From Ruegeria profundi (GTDB lineage: Bacteria > Pseudomonadota > Alphaproteobacteria > Rhodobacterales > Rhodobacteraceae): 64,000 bases of DNA. A program made the translations under genes and the position numbers. Numbering within the stretch: position 1 is the first letter of the stretch; every line of letters begins with the position of its first letter. Location of the stretch: NCBI RefSeq assembly GCF_001507545.1, contig NZ_LQBP01000002.1, positions 124,001 through 188,000 of the forward strand. Direction: 5' to 3'. Shown here piece after piece: positions 47,079 through 57,200 of this stretch. The notes beneath the pieces were generated by a model. The model made no database searches and had not been told where the DNA came from. It saw only the letters and a list, made by a program, of their open reading frames with translations.

Positions 47079-49118
47079 ATGATGCTTCAGTTCGAAGGTG
47101 TGGTTGCAACGGGGAGCGCAGCGCTCGATACAGGTATCGGTGATACGGCTTTAAAAACGTTTAATGGCGAAACTTACCTGTATGGGGTGACCGGCCCGGG
47201 GGGCGGAATTGCGGTTTGGAAACTGGTCGAAGGTGCTCTGCCGCAGCTGCAGGATACCGAGTATTTCAGCGGTACGATCACGTTTCAGGTTGGTGAAATC
47301 GGTGTACCTGTTTCACTGACCGGACGTGATCTGCTTGCACTGGATGTACGCTTGGCGACCGGATTGGTGGGGTATGAAATGAATCCCGACGGAACGTTGG
47401 GTGCTTTGACGGAGGTAGATTCGTTGCCCGGCGGTGGGGATATCGCGGCAGTTGCTCAGTTCGGAGACGTGCTGACCGTTGCACATGAGAAAACAGGGCA
47501 GGTCGCAACATACACAATTGGCGCCGACGGCAGTTTGACCCTGGCAGCATCTGTAACAGCAACGGCGGATTCAGTGCAGGTTCTTGGGGCAGGGGCGGAT
47601 CACTATGTGATCGCCGCAGATGGCGTAAGTAACGTGATCAATACGTTCAGTGTTGATCAGACGACCGGGGCCATTGCAGTGGTGGACAACAGCGATGCCC
47701 TCTCGACCTTGGGGATTGCAACGCCCACGGCGGTCGAAGTGGTTCAGGCCTACGACCGGTCATGGGTCGTGGTGGCGGGGGCGGGTAGCAACTCGCTTAG
47801 CGTAATGGAGCTTCGCAGTGACGGGCGTCTGGTTCCCACGGACCACGTACTGGACTCGCTGCATACACGTTTTGAGTCGGTGCAGGACCTTGCGGTCGTC
47901 GAAGCAGACGGGCATGTGTTTGTCGTTGCTGGCGGGGGCGACGATGGCGTATCCCTTTTCACACTGACGCCCACGGGTCAGCTGGTGCATTTGCACAGTT
48001 TCGAAGACACGGTGCATAGCGGACTGCAAAATGTCGAGACGCTGAGCGTTGCCCGAGTTGGGAACGAACTGCAAATTCTTGTAAGTTCGCAGCAGGATGC
48101 AGGGCTGACGCAGCTTAGCGTTTCAATCGCAGACCTTGGTATCGTCCGCGAAGGGTTTGGTACGATAATCGGAACGGCGCAGAACGATATGCTAAGCGGC
48201 AGTTTCCTCGACACCACCCTTTTTGGCGGCGCAGGAGATGACATTCTGATCGCTGGCGTTGGTGCAACCACCATGAACGGGGGTGCTGGCGCAGACATTT
48301 TCGTAATGAAATATGGAAGCGATCCAACAACGATCAACGGGTTTGAAGCTGGCATTGATCGGTTGGATATGTTCGACTATCCGCTGCTGCGCACACCGGG
48401 TCAATTGTCGTTCACAGCCACGGCCAAGGGTGCACGGATCGAGTTCTTCGACGACGTTATCATACTCAATTCATCATCTGGCCGCCCGTTGACCAGTGCC
48501 GAAGTGTTTGGTGCCGGGTTCGGAGGGCCGGATCACGTCCCTGTCGACTTCGGGGATTTTGGCGGATTGGACCCAGGCAGTTCGAACGGGGTGCTTGGTG
48601 ACGTATCAATCAACTCTGAGACCGGAAATGCCGGGTTGTCAGATGCTGAGATCAGGTTCACCCCAGATGGCGGCGGCACGATCAGCGTTCGAGCTGACGA
48701 AGATGGCCGGTTTGATCTTGGCCTGCCCTCAGGGACATTCGAGGGCGAGTTGGATATCGTCAAAACCTACTCAACAGCCAGTTCGAAAATCACAGCGTTG
48801 GATGCCTTACAGGTTCTGCGAATCTCGGTCGGACTGGACCCGACCTGGGGGCCAGCGACGCCCGAAAATCTGATTGCAGCTGACATAACGCAGGACGGTA
48901 GGGTTACGGCCTTAGATGCATTGGTAATTCTGCAGACCGTTGTTCAACTGCCGACGGCATATGATGCGAAATGGGTGTTTCTGGACGATGATACGGACCT
49001 GTCTGGCATAACCGCGAGAAACGTGCGCTATGAAACCGGAACTGATGTCACCGTTATGGACAATATCCTGACCACGGACATGACCTCAATCCTACTCGGG
49101 AATCTGGAACCCGGCTGA
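47079..49118 (+). CDS. Beta-propeller/RTX protein with C-terminal dockerin-like module
   Basis: A 679-residue protein with no Sec signal. Residues about 1-355 look like a seven-bladed propeller (repeated strands such as VLTVAHEKTGQVATYTI, SLSVMELRSDGRLVP). RTX calcium repeats follow (about 364-410: GTAQNDMLSG, GGAGDDILIAG, GGAGADIFV), then a beta-sandwich-like piece (about 505-565) and a dockerin-like duplex (about 565-620): KITALDALQVLRISVGL and ADITQDGRVTALDALVILQTVV. The second loop has D-x-T-x-D-G-x-V-T-x-x-D, a full calcium loop; the first has lost D1 and D5. The ATG at 47079 has GGAG nine bases upstream. Divergent from the cohesin-bearing adhesin. Confidence 0.85.
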   Translation: MMLQFEGVVATGSAALDTGIGDTALKTFNGETYLYGVTGPGGGIAVWKLVEGALPQLQDTEYFSGTITFQVGEIGVPVSLTGRDLLALDVRLATGLVGYEMNPDGTLGALTEVDSLPGGGDIAAVAQFGDVLTVAHEKTGQVATYTIGADGSLTLAASVTATADSVQVLGAGADHYVIAADGVSNVINTFSVDQTTGAIAVVDNSDALSTLGIATPTAVEVVQAYDRSWVVVAGAGSNSLSVMELRSDGRLVPTDHVLDSLHTRFESVQDLAVVEADGHVFVVAGGGDDGVSLFTLTPTGQLVHLHSFEDTVHSGLQNVETLSVARVGNELQILVSSQQDAGLTQLSVSIADLGIVREGFGTIIGTAQNDMLSGSFLDTTLFGGAGDDILIAGVGATTMNGGAGADIFVMKYGSDPTTINGFEAGIDRLDMFDYPLLRTPGQLSFTATAKGARIEFFDDVIILNSSSGRPLTSAEVFGAGFGGPDHVPVDFGDFGGLDPGSSNGVLGDVSINSETGNAGLSDAEIRFTPDGGGTISVRADEDGRFDLGLPSGTFEGELDIVKTYSTASSKITALDALQVLRISVGLDPTWGPATPENLIAADITQDGRVTALDALVILQTVVQLPTAYDAKWVFLDDDTDLSGITARNVRYETGTDVTVMDNILTTDMTSILLGNLEPG

Positions 49119-49132
49119 AGCCGCGATCAAGA

Positions 49133-50449
49133 CTACTCGCGGAAGGCCCGGTTGAAGTAATCAGTCATCGGTTTGACCAGATAGGACAACGGTGTTCTTT
49201 CGTCCGTCTTGATCATGGTCTCAACTGGCATGCCCGGCAGCAAGGCCTGGCCTTTCAGGCGATCTATCTGATTTTCCTCGGGCGCGACCTCGGCGCGATA
49301 ATAGGTCTGCCCCGTGAGATCATCGGTAAAAGTGTCTGCCGAGACAGTAATAACCCGCCCATCAATCTCGGGCGTTTCGCGTTGGTTAAAAGCAGGAAAG
49401 CGCAGGGAAACGGGCTGACCTATGTGCAACTGATCCACATGGATTGCATCCACGCGCGCGGCAACCAGCAAAGGGGTGTCCTGCGGTACGACATACATCA
49501 TTGGCTCGGCAGGCTGAATTACGGATTGCAGCGCAAAGACCTGACTGCCATAGACCGTGCCCGCGACCGGCGCGCGAATATCCAACCGCGACAGCCGCAC
49601 GTCCAGGGACAAGCGACGTTCAGCCAGTTCCGAGATTTGTGTCTGAACGTCCCTCAACGCGGTGATGGCCTGCTCGCGACGGGTTGCTGTCAACTCAACA
49701 ATCTCGATCTCGGTCGCCGCAATCTGGCCCGCCAAACGCGCAACTGCAGCTTCAAGGCGCCCGATTTCACCTGTGAGGCTGGCTTCTTCCCGCTGCAGGG
49801 CCGACACGCGGCTGGCTGGGGTCAAGCCGCGGTCAAACAGGCTCTGTTGGTCTTTGAGTTCGTTCTGGATCAGGTCAACTTGACGGCGTAGCGAGACAAG
49901 TTGCGCCTCAGTACCCTCAATCTCACTTTCAATTTGAATCAATTGCTTGCCAAGCTGTTCCGTTTGTTGGTTCAAGGTGTCCAATCGGGCTTCAAAAAGA
50001 CGTTGTTGACCAGCGATCAGGTCAGGGTCCACGTTTTCCTGCTGCTGAATTTCTGCCAGACGAGCCGCCAATGCTTTGGGGTCGACCCCATCGCGCTCTG
50101 CCTCCAATCGGGCTTTGCGCGCCAGCAACTCGAACAATTGAGTTTCAACGATGGTTTTCTCCGACGACAAAAACGTGTCGTCCAGGCGCACCAGCAAATC
50201 ACCATCGGAAACTGCATCTCCGTCTCGCACATAGATTTCACCAACAACACCGCCGTCAGGGTGTTCAACCACCTGCCGGTTGCTCTGCACCTCAATTACA
50301 CCTTGCGAGATGATCGCACCGGCCAACCGGGTCTGCACAGCCCAGATGCCCAACCCTCCGACTAAGATCACTAGCGCCACAAATCCTATAATAGCTGGGA
50401 CCGTAATGCGCCAAACCGGTCGCGTATCAAACGCCGCACTATCCTGCAT
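49133..50449 (-). CDS. HlyD family type I secretion adaptor (PrtE-like)
   Basis: A 438-residue membrane fusion protein: one TM near the N-terminus (IIGFVALVILVGGLGIWAV), the lipoyl motif HPDGGVVGEIYVRDGDAV, a long coiled coil (about 95-290) and RAPVAGTVYGSQVFAL, closing with a beta barrel (PVSLRFPAF). It overlaps the upstream ATPase gene by 11 bases. It ends 14 bases from the dockerin protein stop, tail to tail. Probable cargo: RTX proteins such as that neighbour. Confidence 0.93.
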   Translation of the reverse strand: MQDSAAFDTRPVWRITVPAIIGFVALVILVGGLGIWAVQTRLAGAIISQGVIEVQSNRQVVEHPDGGVVGEIYVRDGDAVSDGDLLVRLDDTFLSSEKTIVETQLFELLARKARLEAERDGVDPKALAARLAEIQQQENVDPDLIAGQQRLFEARLDTLNQQTEQLGKQLIQIESEIEGTEAQLVSLRRQVDLIQNELKDQQSLFDRGLTPASRVSALQREEASLTGEIGRLEAAVARLAGQIAATEIEIVELTATRREQAITALRDVQTQISELAERRLSLDVRLSRLDIRAPVAGTVYGSQVFALQSVIQPAEPMMYVVPQDTPLLVAARVDAIHVDQLHIGQPVSLRFPAFNQRETPEIDGRVITVSADTFTDDLTGQTYYRAEVAPEENQIDRLKGQALLPGMPVETMIKTDERTPLSYLVKPMTDYFNRAFRE

Positions 50450-52187
50450 TTTTGTTCACCTGGCTGAAGCCTCGTTTTATGGCACCGGCGTTTTGTACCA
50501 TGGCGGCTAACACTTCATCCCGGCTGCCGGATTTCACGACTTGCCCGTTTTCGACAACTGCAAGGTCGTCGCATTCCGAGATCGCCTGAGGTCGATGGGT
50601 CATAATGATAGCAGATTTACCGGCGGATTTCAGGTCACGTATGGCAGCGTTCAAGGCCTCGGTCCCATCGGCATCAAGGGCTGAGTTCGGCTCGTCAAGG
50701 ATCAGCAGAACCGGGTCCCCGTATAAGGCCCGGGCCAGCGCGATGCGCTGTTTCTGACCCCCCGAAAGCTGGCTGTCATTGCCCTCCAAAAACGTGTCAT
50801 AGCCTTTGCTAAGGGACAGGATCAACTCGTGTGCGTTTGCTTTCTTGGCCGCAGCAACTACGGCCTCTGGATCAGGATTTTCCGACATGCGGGCGATGTT
50901 TTCAGCCACCGATCCGTTGAACAGGGTGACCTCTTGCGGCAGGTATCCGATATGCTGGCCCAGATCGATGGGGTCGTATTGATCCAGCGTGGCACCCCCC
51001 AACCGGATTTCTCCGGCCGCTGGCTTCCACAGACCTAACAAAGCCTTGGCCATTGTCGATTTACCCGATCCGCTTTTGCCGATAACACCAAGCGCCTTGC
51101 CGGGTTCAACGCGCAGCGTGACATTGCGCAAAGTCGGTTTGTCTGCACCGGGCGGGATAACCGTCAGGCCCTTGGCCGTCAGACTGGCCGCAGGGACTGG
51201 CAGCTTGGTGCGCGGCTGTTCGGGCGGGGTTGCATCCAGAAAACGGTTCAGCGAGAACCACGCCATCCGGGCGCGCTCGACCATTCCCCATTGACCGATA
51301 ACCTGTTCAACCGGTGCCAGCGCCCGCCCCAGCAGGATTGACCCGGCAATCATCGCGCCGGGCGTCAGCTCATTGCGCAGCACCAGCCACGCACCAAGAG
51401 CCAGCATCGCCGATTGCAGGAACAGCCGTAGCGATTTGGTCAAAGAAGTAAAACTGCCGGTCCAGTCGCTGGCAGCAATGGTCTGGCGCAGGGCACTGAT
51501 GCGCCGACGTTGCCAGCGTTGGGTAATATCGCCCTGCATGCCTTGAGACCGGACCACTTCGGCTGCTTGCCTTGCATGTTCGGAGAATGCATTGGCCTGC
51601 GCTGCAGCCTTTTGCGCCTCGGCCACCTTTCGGTGCGTCAGCCACTGGTTCAAAAGGGCGATCAGGATCAACAAAGTTCCACCTGCGACGGCTAACCAGC
51701 CAAGCAGCGGATGGAACAGGAATATGGCCGCCAAAAAGACCGGGGTCCATGGGATATCCATCACGGCAAGCAGAACGGGCGAGGAACACAGGTTTTGAAT
51801 GGACTCCAGATCCCGAAGTGCCGTTGCCGGGGCCGACCGCACCTGCGGATATAATGACCGTCGCATGGTGGCATCGAACACACGTTCATCCAGTTGCGAT
51901 TGGAACCGTGCCCCGAACCGAGCCACGATTCTGCCGCGGGCAAAATCCAGCATTGCCATAAGGGCGTACAGGAGTGCGACAAGCAAGAACAGCGCCGTCA
52001 GCGTCTCAACCGCACGCGAGCTAAGAACCCGGTCATAGACCTGCAACATGAATAAGGGCCCGGTCAGCATCAGAAGGTTCACGAAGATGCTGAACAGAAA
52101 CGCCAGCGCCAAAGACGTAATTCCCTTACTGCCTACAGCGCGTAGCTCGTGGCGGCGCGGTATCATCATGCGGTTTTCGTTAGTCAC
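50439..52187 (-). CDS. Type I secretion ABC transporter (PrtD-like)
   Basis: A 582-residue ATPase-permease without the C39-like domain, the length of PrtD/AprD exporters that secrete RTX proteases and similar. TM region about 25-310; ATPase with GKSGSGKSTMAKA, LSGGQKQRIALARAL and LLILDEPNSALDADG. It forms a two-gene unit with the HlyD-like gene; the outer-membrane partner may be the TolC-like protein at 40813 or one elsewhere. The 296 bases upstream (52188-52483) hold no gene that I can see. Confidence 0.93.
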   Translation of the reverse strand: MTNENRMMIPRRHELRAVGSKGITSLALAFLFSIFVNLLMLTGPLFMLQVYDRVLSSRAVETLTALFLLVALLYALMAMLDFARGRIVARFGARFQSQLDERVFDATMRRSLYPQVRSAPATALRDLESIQNLCSSPVLLAVMDIPWTPVFLAAIFLFHPLLGWLAVAGGTLLILIALLNQWLTHRKVAEAQKAAAQANAFSEHARQAAEVVRSQGMQGDITQRWQRRRISALRQTIAASDWTGSFTSLTKSLRLFLQSAMLALGAWLVLRNELTPGAMIAGSILLGRALAPVEQVIGQWGMVERARMAWFSLNRFLDATPPEQPRTKLPVPAASLTAKGLTVIPPGADKPTLRNVTLRVEPGKALGVIGKSGSGKSTMAKALLGLWKPAAGEIRLGGATLDQYDPIDLGQHIGYLPQEVTLFNGSVAENIARMSENPDPEAVVAAAKKANAHELILSLSKGYDTFLEGNDSQLSGGQKQRIALARALYGDPVLLILDEPNSALDADGTEALNAAIRDLKSAGKSAIIMTHRPQAISECDDLAVVENGQVVKSGSRDEVLAAMVQNAGAIKRGFSQVNKNAG

Positions 52188-52483
52188 GTTAAGTGCCTTT
52201 GGTGTCCAATTTTGAGCGCAGCAAGAATCCTTGCACTTAGCTGTATTCTAAAGTTTTGGAGATACTCATAAAATGCAAGATTTATTGGATCAGCTACAAG
52301 CCTCTGGCTGTCAACGACCAAAGCACGGCTGCGCCAGTAGTGCGCTCAAAAATATAGGCTCCTAACTTGTTTGACAGCAGTATCCCATAAGGGCCGTACC
52401 CGTCTTGACCCGGAACGACCCATTGACGGGCTAGGGTGGGTTGCTGGAAAACACCACCTTGGGCGACGCATCAGTCAGACGGT

Positions 52484-53899
52484 TCAGCCGGGCTGGATAT
52501 TATGATTAATCCTGAACAGGTTATCCGGATCGTATTGCCCCTTGATCTGCGCCAGTTTCTTGCCGTTAGCGCCATAAGCACCGGACATATGGTCGGCCTC
52601 ATCCGCCGGCATGAAATTGACATACGCGCTTCCCGTTGAATGCGGCGTCATACGGTCATAAAGTGCGCGTGCCCACGCGATACAGGCGTCGTCCTTGGCG
52701 GGGTCTTCCCACCGAGTGTGCACATTCATGATGAAATGCGCCGATCGTTCCGGATACGCCGTTGCATCGGGGGCTACACGGGCCATTGCACCGCCGACAT
52801 GAGCGATGAAAACCTCGGATGCCGGATCAGGCAGGGTCGCAATCCCTTCAAGTAGCTCCGAGATCGCTTCGGCGGGCAAGGTGCTGAAATCATGACTTTT
52901 CCAATAGTTCCGCGCGCCCTCCGTCAACAGCGGGTCAAACGCCGCCTGCCAGTCGACAAACGCATGGGGTGAGATCACATCCGCGATTGGTTCGCCAAGG
53001 CTGCGCAAACCTGCAAGGGCCGCTTCGCCATCTGCTATCGGGCCTGCATAGCATGCCGCAAAAATCAGCACCTCGCGCCCGTGCCATTCTTCGGGCAGAA
53101 AGGGGAGAGGAGGGGCTTTTCGCATCACGCTCCAGACGGTCAGCTCGTCTGGCGCAGTGTCGGCTATGCGGGCGTATTCCACCAGCAGGCCGGACGCTTC
53201 CTCAATCGGGTGGACCACAAGCCCCGATAGGACCTCGGGTCCAAGCGGGTGCAATTGAAACTCAAACGAGGTCACCACGCCAAAATTACCGCCCCCACCG
53301 CGAATGGCCCAAAACAGATCAGGGTGGCTGCTGTCTGACGCAGTCACAATGGATCCGTCTGCCGTGATCACTTCGGCGGATATCAAATTGTCGATGGTCA
53401 TGCCGAATTTGCGAGTCGTCCAGCCGAATCCCCCGCCAAGGGTCAGGCCCGCGATCCCCGTGGTGCCATTGATCCCAACCGGCACCACCAACCCATGCGC
53501 CTGTGTTTCGCGGTCAACATCGGCCAGTACAGCACCAGGTGCCACGCGTGCCGTTCTGGTGTGTGGATCAACATGAACCGACCGCATATGCGACAGGTCA
53601 AGCATGACCGCATCATCGGCAACAGCGTGACCTGCAATCTGGTGACCACCGGACCGAACAGACATAATCAGCCCGGTCTCACGAACGAAATTCACTGCCT
53701 TTTGGACGTCGCTGGCACCGAGGGCACGGATAACAAAACCTGGGCGTCTGTCGACGATACTGTTCCAGGTTACGCGCGCTGCATCATAGTCCGGGCTGCC
53801 GGGCAAAAAGACCGACCCTCTGAGCGATGCGTCCAGCGAGTCCAGAGCGGACTGGTTAACGGTGGCCGAGTGACCATCCAACGTTCTTAGATCAAACAT
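52484..53899 (-). CDS. FAD-linked oxidase, berberine-bridge (BBE) type
   Basis: A 471-residue PCMH-type flavoprotein: MSVRSGGHQIAG has the His used for 8-alpha covalent FAD, and LTLGGGFGWTTRKFGMTIDNL is the second FAD stretch. In bicovalent relatives a Cys lies before GxxLGGG; here the loop reads GINGTTGIAGLTLGGG, so only the His link is likely. The C-terminal BBE segment (SAYVNFMPADEADHMSGAYG, KGQYDPDNLFRINHNI) is intact. Substrate unknown (sugars, alcohols or secondary metabolites). No signal peptide. It stands alone. Confidence 0.92.
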   Translation of the reverse strand: MFDLRTLDGHSATVNQSALDSLDASLRGSVFLPGSPDYDAARVTWNSIVDRRPGFVIRALGASDVQKAVNFVRETGLIMSVRSGGHQIAGHAVADDAVMLDLSHMRSVHVDPHTRTARVAPGAVLADVDRETQAHGLVVPVGINGTTGIAGLTLGGGFGWTTRKFGMTIDNLISAEVITADGSIVTASDSSHPDLFWAIRGGGGNFGVVTSFEFQLHPLGPEVLSGLVVHPIEEASGLLVEYARIADTAPDELTVWSVMRKAPPLPFLPEEWHGREVLIFAACYAGPIADGEAALAGLRSLGEPIADVISPHAFVDWQAAFDPLLTEGARNYWKSHDFSTLPAEAISELLEGIATLPDPASEVFIAHVGGAMARVAPDATAYPERSAHFIMNVHTRWEDPAKDDACIAWARALYDRMTPHSTGSAYVNFMPADEADHMSGAYGANGKKLAQIKGQYDPDNLFRINHNIQPG

Positions 53900-54006
53900 G
53901 AATGAAAACCTTCCGTGAATAGGGAGGATTTCTTGTCCGACTGCCTCACTACGGTTGCATAGGCTTAGCGCTCACCTGTTTCCGGCGATACCGCGCAGTG
54001 ACCGCG

Positions 54007-54264
54007 TCAGGCAAAGATACCTGGGTCGATCTTGTCCACGGGCGTGATGACGTCCGCAGGTATATTGAGCCGCTCAGCTGCCCGTCGCAGGCTTTCTTCA
54101 TCGGGCGCTTCATAGAGGCAGTAAGTCTTGCGTTTATCGGCGCTGAGAAATGAGAAAATCCATTCAACGCCAGTGTCATCGTTTATTTCTTTGATGTGAA
54201 TCTTGTCGTCGTCGCTGATATCAAGCTGTTCGGCGAAATTCCGTTCTATAATATACCTAGGCAT
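54007..54264 (-). CDS. DUF4242 family small protein
   Basis: An 85-residue protein, PRYIIERNFAEQLDIS at the N-terminus and YCLYEAPDEESLRRAAERLNIPADVI near the end, the pattern of the DUF4242 (nickel-binding-like ferredoxin fold) family. Function unknown. The ATG at 54264 is preceded by a G-run; 54282 is an alternative. It follows the large cyclase gene by 30 bases on the same strand and is likely co-transcribed. Confidence 0.82.
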   Translation of the reverse strand: MPRYIIERNFAEQLDISDDDKIHIKEINDDTGVEWIFSFLSADKRKTYCLYEAPDEESLRRAAERLNIPADVITPVDKIDPGIFA

Positions 54265-54294
54265 ATGCACCCCCCAGAGCATGCAGACAGGCTG

Positions 54295-57200
54295 TTAACT
54301 CACCGGTCCTTCTAGTTTTGACCTTAGGGAAACCATACCCAATTTCTGTGCTGTTGCCAACGCATCTGCTTCCAGAACCAGCGCTTGCTCATGATCCTGC
54401 TTGCGACCCCGCTGTCTTAAAGCCCGCGCAAAGGCCGCTTTGCTGTGTGCAATCCAGGGCGGGCAGACCATGGCTGTGTCGATCTCAATGGCTTTTGTGA
54501 ACATATGTTCGGCGGTTGGCCAATCACCCAACACGGCAGACAGACTACCCAGCCGCCGTGCGGCCGAACCTGTGCATACGGTCGTCGCCCCCGCCGTTAT
54601 CGTCATATCCTCGAACGGCGACAGCATATCCCGCAATGTCTGTGCATGTGGCTTATTGTCAACAGCAACGCAGATATCCGCCAGATAAGACAATGTTGTC
54701 GAATACATCGCATCAAGTGGCAGTGTGAAACCATTCTCTGCAATCTCGTTCAGAATACGTTCTGCGGGCTCCTTATAGCCAAGTTCAGCCGCAATCAGGC
54801 CGAAACCGGGTCTCCAGGCCTGATCCCCTGGGCTGTCGGACATGAGTTGCTTGATGACGGGTGCAACCTCGTGCAATCGGTTCTGTTCGCGGCGGATGGT
54901 GAACATCTGAACCCCAAAAACACCCTCGACATGTTTGCCATGCGTTTGCCTGCCAATTCGGACAGCCTCATTTGCGAATTTTTCGGCCTGCTCGAACTCG
55001 CCATCCATGATCGAAACCATTGCGCGCGCGTGGGTCTGTACCCAGTAGAGATGCCTGTGATTGTCCTTTTGAGAAATCTCGGTCAGCAAGTCCAACGAAT
55101 TGTCCATCAACGCTCTGTCGGCCATTTCTGCACCAACAAACAAGCTGAGCGTTCGATCGCGGCCCTGATCGATCGAGCCCAGTTTTTCGGCCACCGCGTG
55201 CATGGCTTCAAGGTTTTCACGCCAATTGCGTGCCTCATGTGCGCGACGTGCGATAAACGGCGCACCAAATTGCGTCATCATGACAGAAAACTGGGCCTTG
55301 TTGTCACCGAGCCGCGCAGCCAGCTCCATCGATTGCTGGCCAAAACGCGCGCCTTCAGCGTGCTGACCTATGAACATGCAGGCCCGCGCCAGTTGACTTA
55401 GAAGCCGGCATTTTCGAACCTCATCCCGTTCGGGCAGGTTTTGCAACGCGTCCATACAAAGATCTATGGCTTCGCTATGCCGTTGACCTGACATCATGCA
55501 GGCATCAGCAAAGTATTCGGCGACATCTGCTGCCAATTTCACATTTCCGATTGCACGGGCGGCGTCTGATGCCTTTTTGAGAATGCTGATCCCTTCTTGC
55601 AGCCGACCAACGCTGTCCAGGCTTCGCCCGATCAGAACTTGCCCGCGGATCGATTCAACCGAATTCTCACCCCCCAGTTTTCGTGCCGCGTTCAAGGCTT
55701 CTTTTGCATTTGCCATCGCTTCGTGACTTGCAGAGCGCGCCAAGGCCATTTCGGTGGCAGATTGCCAGCGTGGAAAGGCGGCTGCCCAATCTTCGGCCTG
55801 CGTCAGGTGATGCGCAACAAGTTCCGGGCGGCGCGCAATCTCGGCCCCGCGCAGGTGTATCAAGGCGTTGGCCACTGCCGCATGCTGTGTGCGACGTGTG
55901 CTGCTGAGCATCGATTGATAAGCGGTATCGCGGATCAGGGCGTGGCGAAAAACAAAATGATCCTTGTTGTGTCCGCTTTCAAATATCAGTCCGGATTTAC
56001 AAAGTTCATCCAACCCGGCTTGCATGGTGGTCGCATCGGCACCCATGGCAGCTTGCAGCAATGCAGGTTCAAACTCACGACCGATTACGGCCCCTGTCAG
56101 AGCAACTTGTTTGGCTCCGGATGAAACGGCGTCCAACCGCGCCATCAAAGCACCTTTAAGTGAGGAGGGCACAGCGATCTGCCCTCGACCGTCCGAGGCC
56201 ATGACGGCGCGAGTCAGCTCTTCGACAAACAGGGGTACGCCATCTGTCTTTTCGACAATCAGATCCACCAGATGATCGTCAGGCTCTTTCCCCAAGATGT
56301 TTCGGATCAAATTGGCAACATGACCCGTATCGAACCGGCGCAAATTCAACGTCTGTACGTGGGCATCCCCGTCGCCACGTTCCAGATCCCATCCCGGGCG
56401 ATGCGTAATCAGCATCAAGAGGGGCAAATCGGCACATATGGACTTAAACCGATGCAGCAACGCACTGGTTGAAGGGTCAATCCAATGGGCATCTTCGACA
56501 CATAAGATAACTGGACGAACGACCGAGCGCGCTTTGACTGCGTTGATCAGGGTCTGAATTGTCATGTCCCGCTGTTCCTGTGGCGACAGGCTTAGCACTT
56601 CTTGCGCCAACTCACTGCCGGGGGCGACCAGTGCTGCAAACACTGGCAGCACATTGTCCAGCTCGATCCCCGGTCGGGTTTCCAACATGGCGCGAACATG
56701 GTCCAGAACCTGATCATCCTCGTAGTCCGGGCCAACACCGGCATCCTGCGAAATACGCTCCGCGACCGGATGAAACGGGCTGCTGGTCATGTAAGGCGAA
56801 CAATTCAGCCGTATGATGTCTGCCTCAGCCTCGATTTCGGGTTCCGTCAAAAACTCTTCGGTCAGACGTGACTTGCCGATGCCGGCCTCGCCCGCAAGCA
56901 ATACAACTTCACCAAACCCACCCTTTGCGCGTTGCCAGATCTGGTGCAGAATGCCCTTTTCAGAGTCCCGCCCGATCAGAGTGCTGCTGGCATCATCATG
57001 ATGTACGGCGCGAAAGCGGCTTTCCGCGCTCCGCTCTGCCACGACCTTCAACAGGGTACGGGGGCTGTCGAAGCCTTTCAGCGAAACGCTTCCCAAGGAT
57101 GAGAACTTGAAAATGCTGTGCAGTGCAGCTTCGGTTTCTTCTTTCGGAACAACAATCGTGTTTGGTGCTGCTTTTTCTTGTATCCGGGCCGCCAGGTTCA

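Noticed and set aside
54445-55401. Plus-strand open frame of 318 codons opposite the cyclase giant
   Set aside because: Antisense shadow over TPR-coding sequence; no recognisable domain and no ribosome site.
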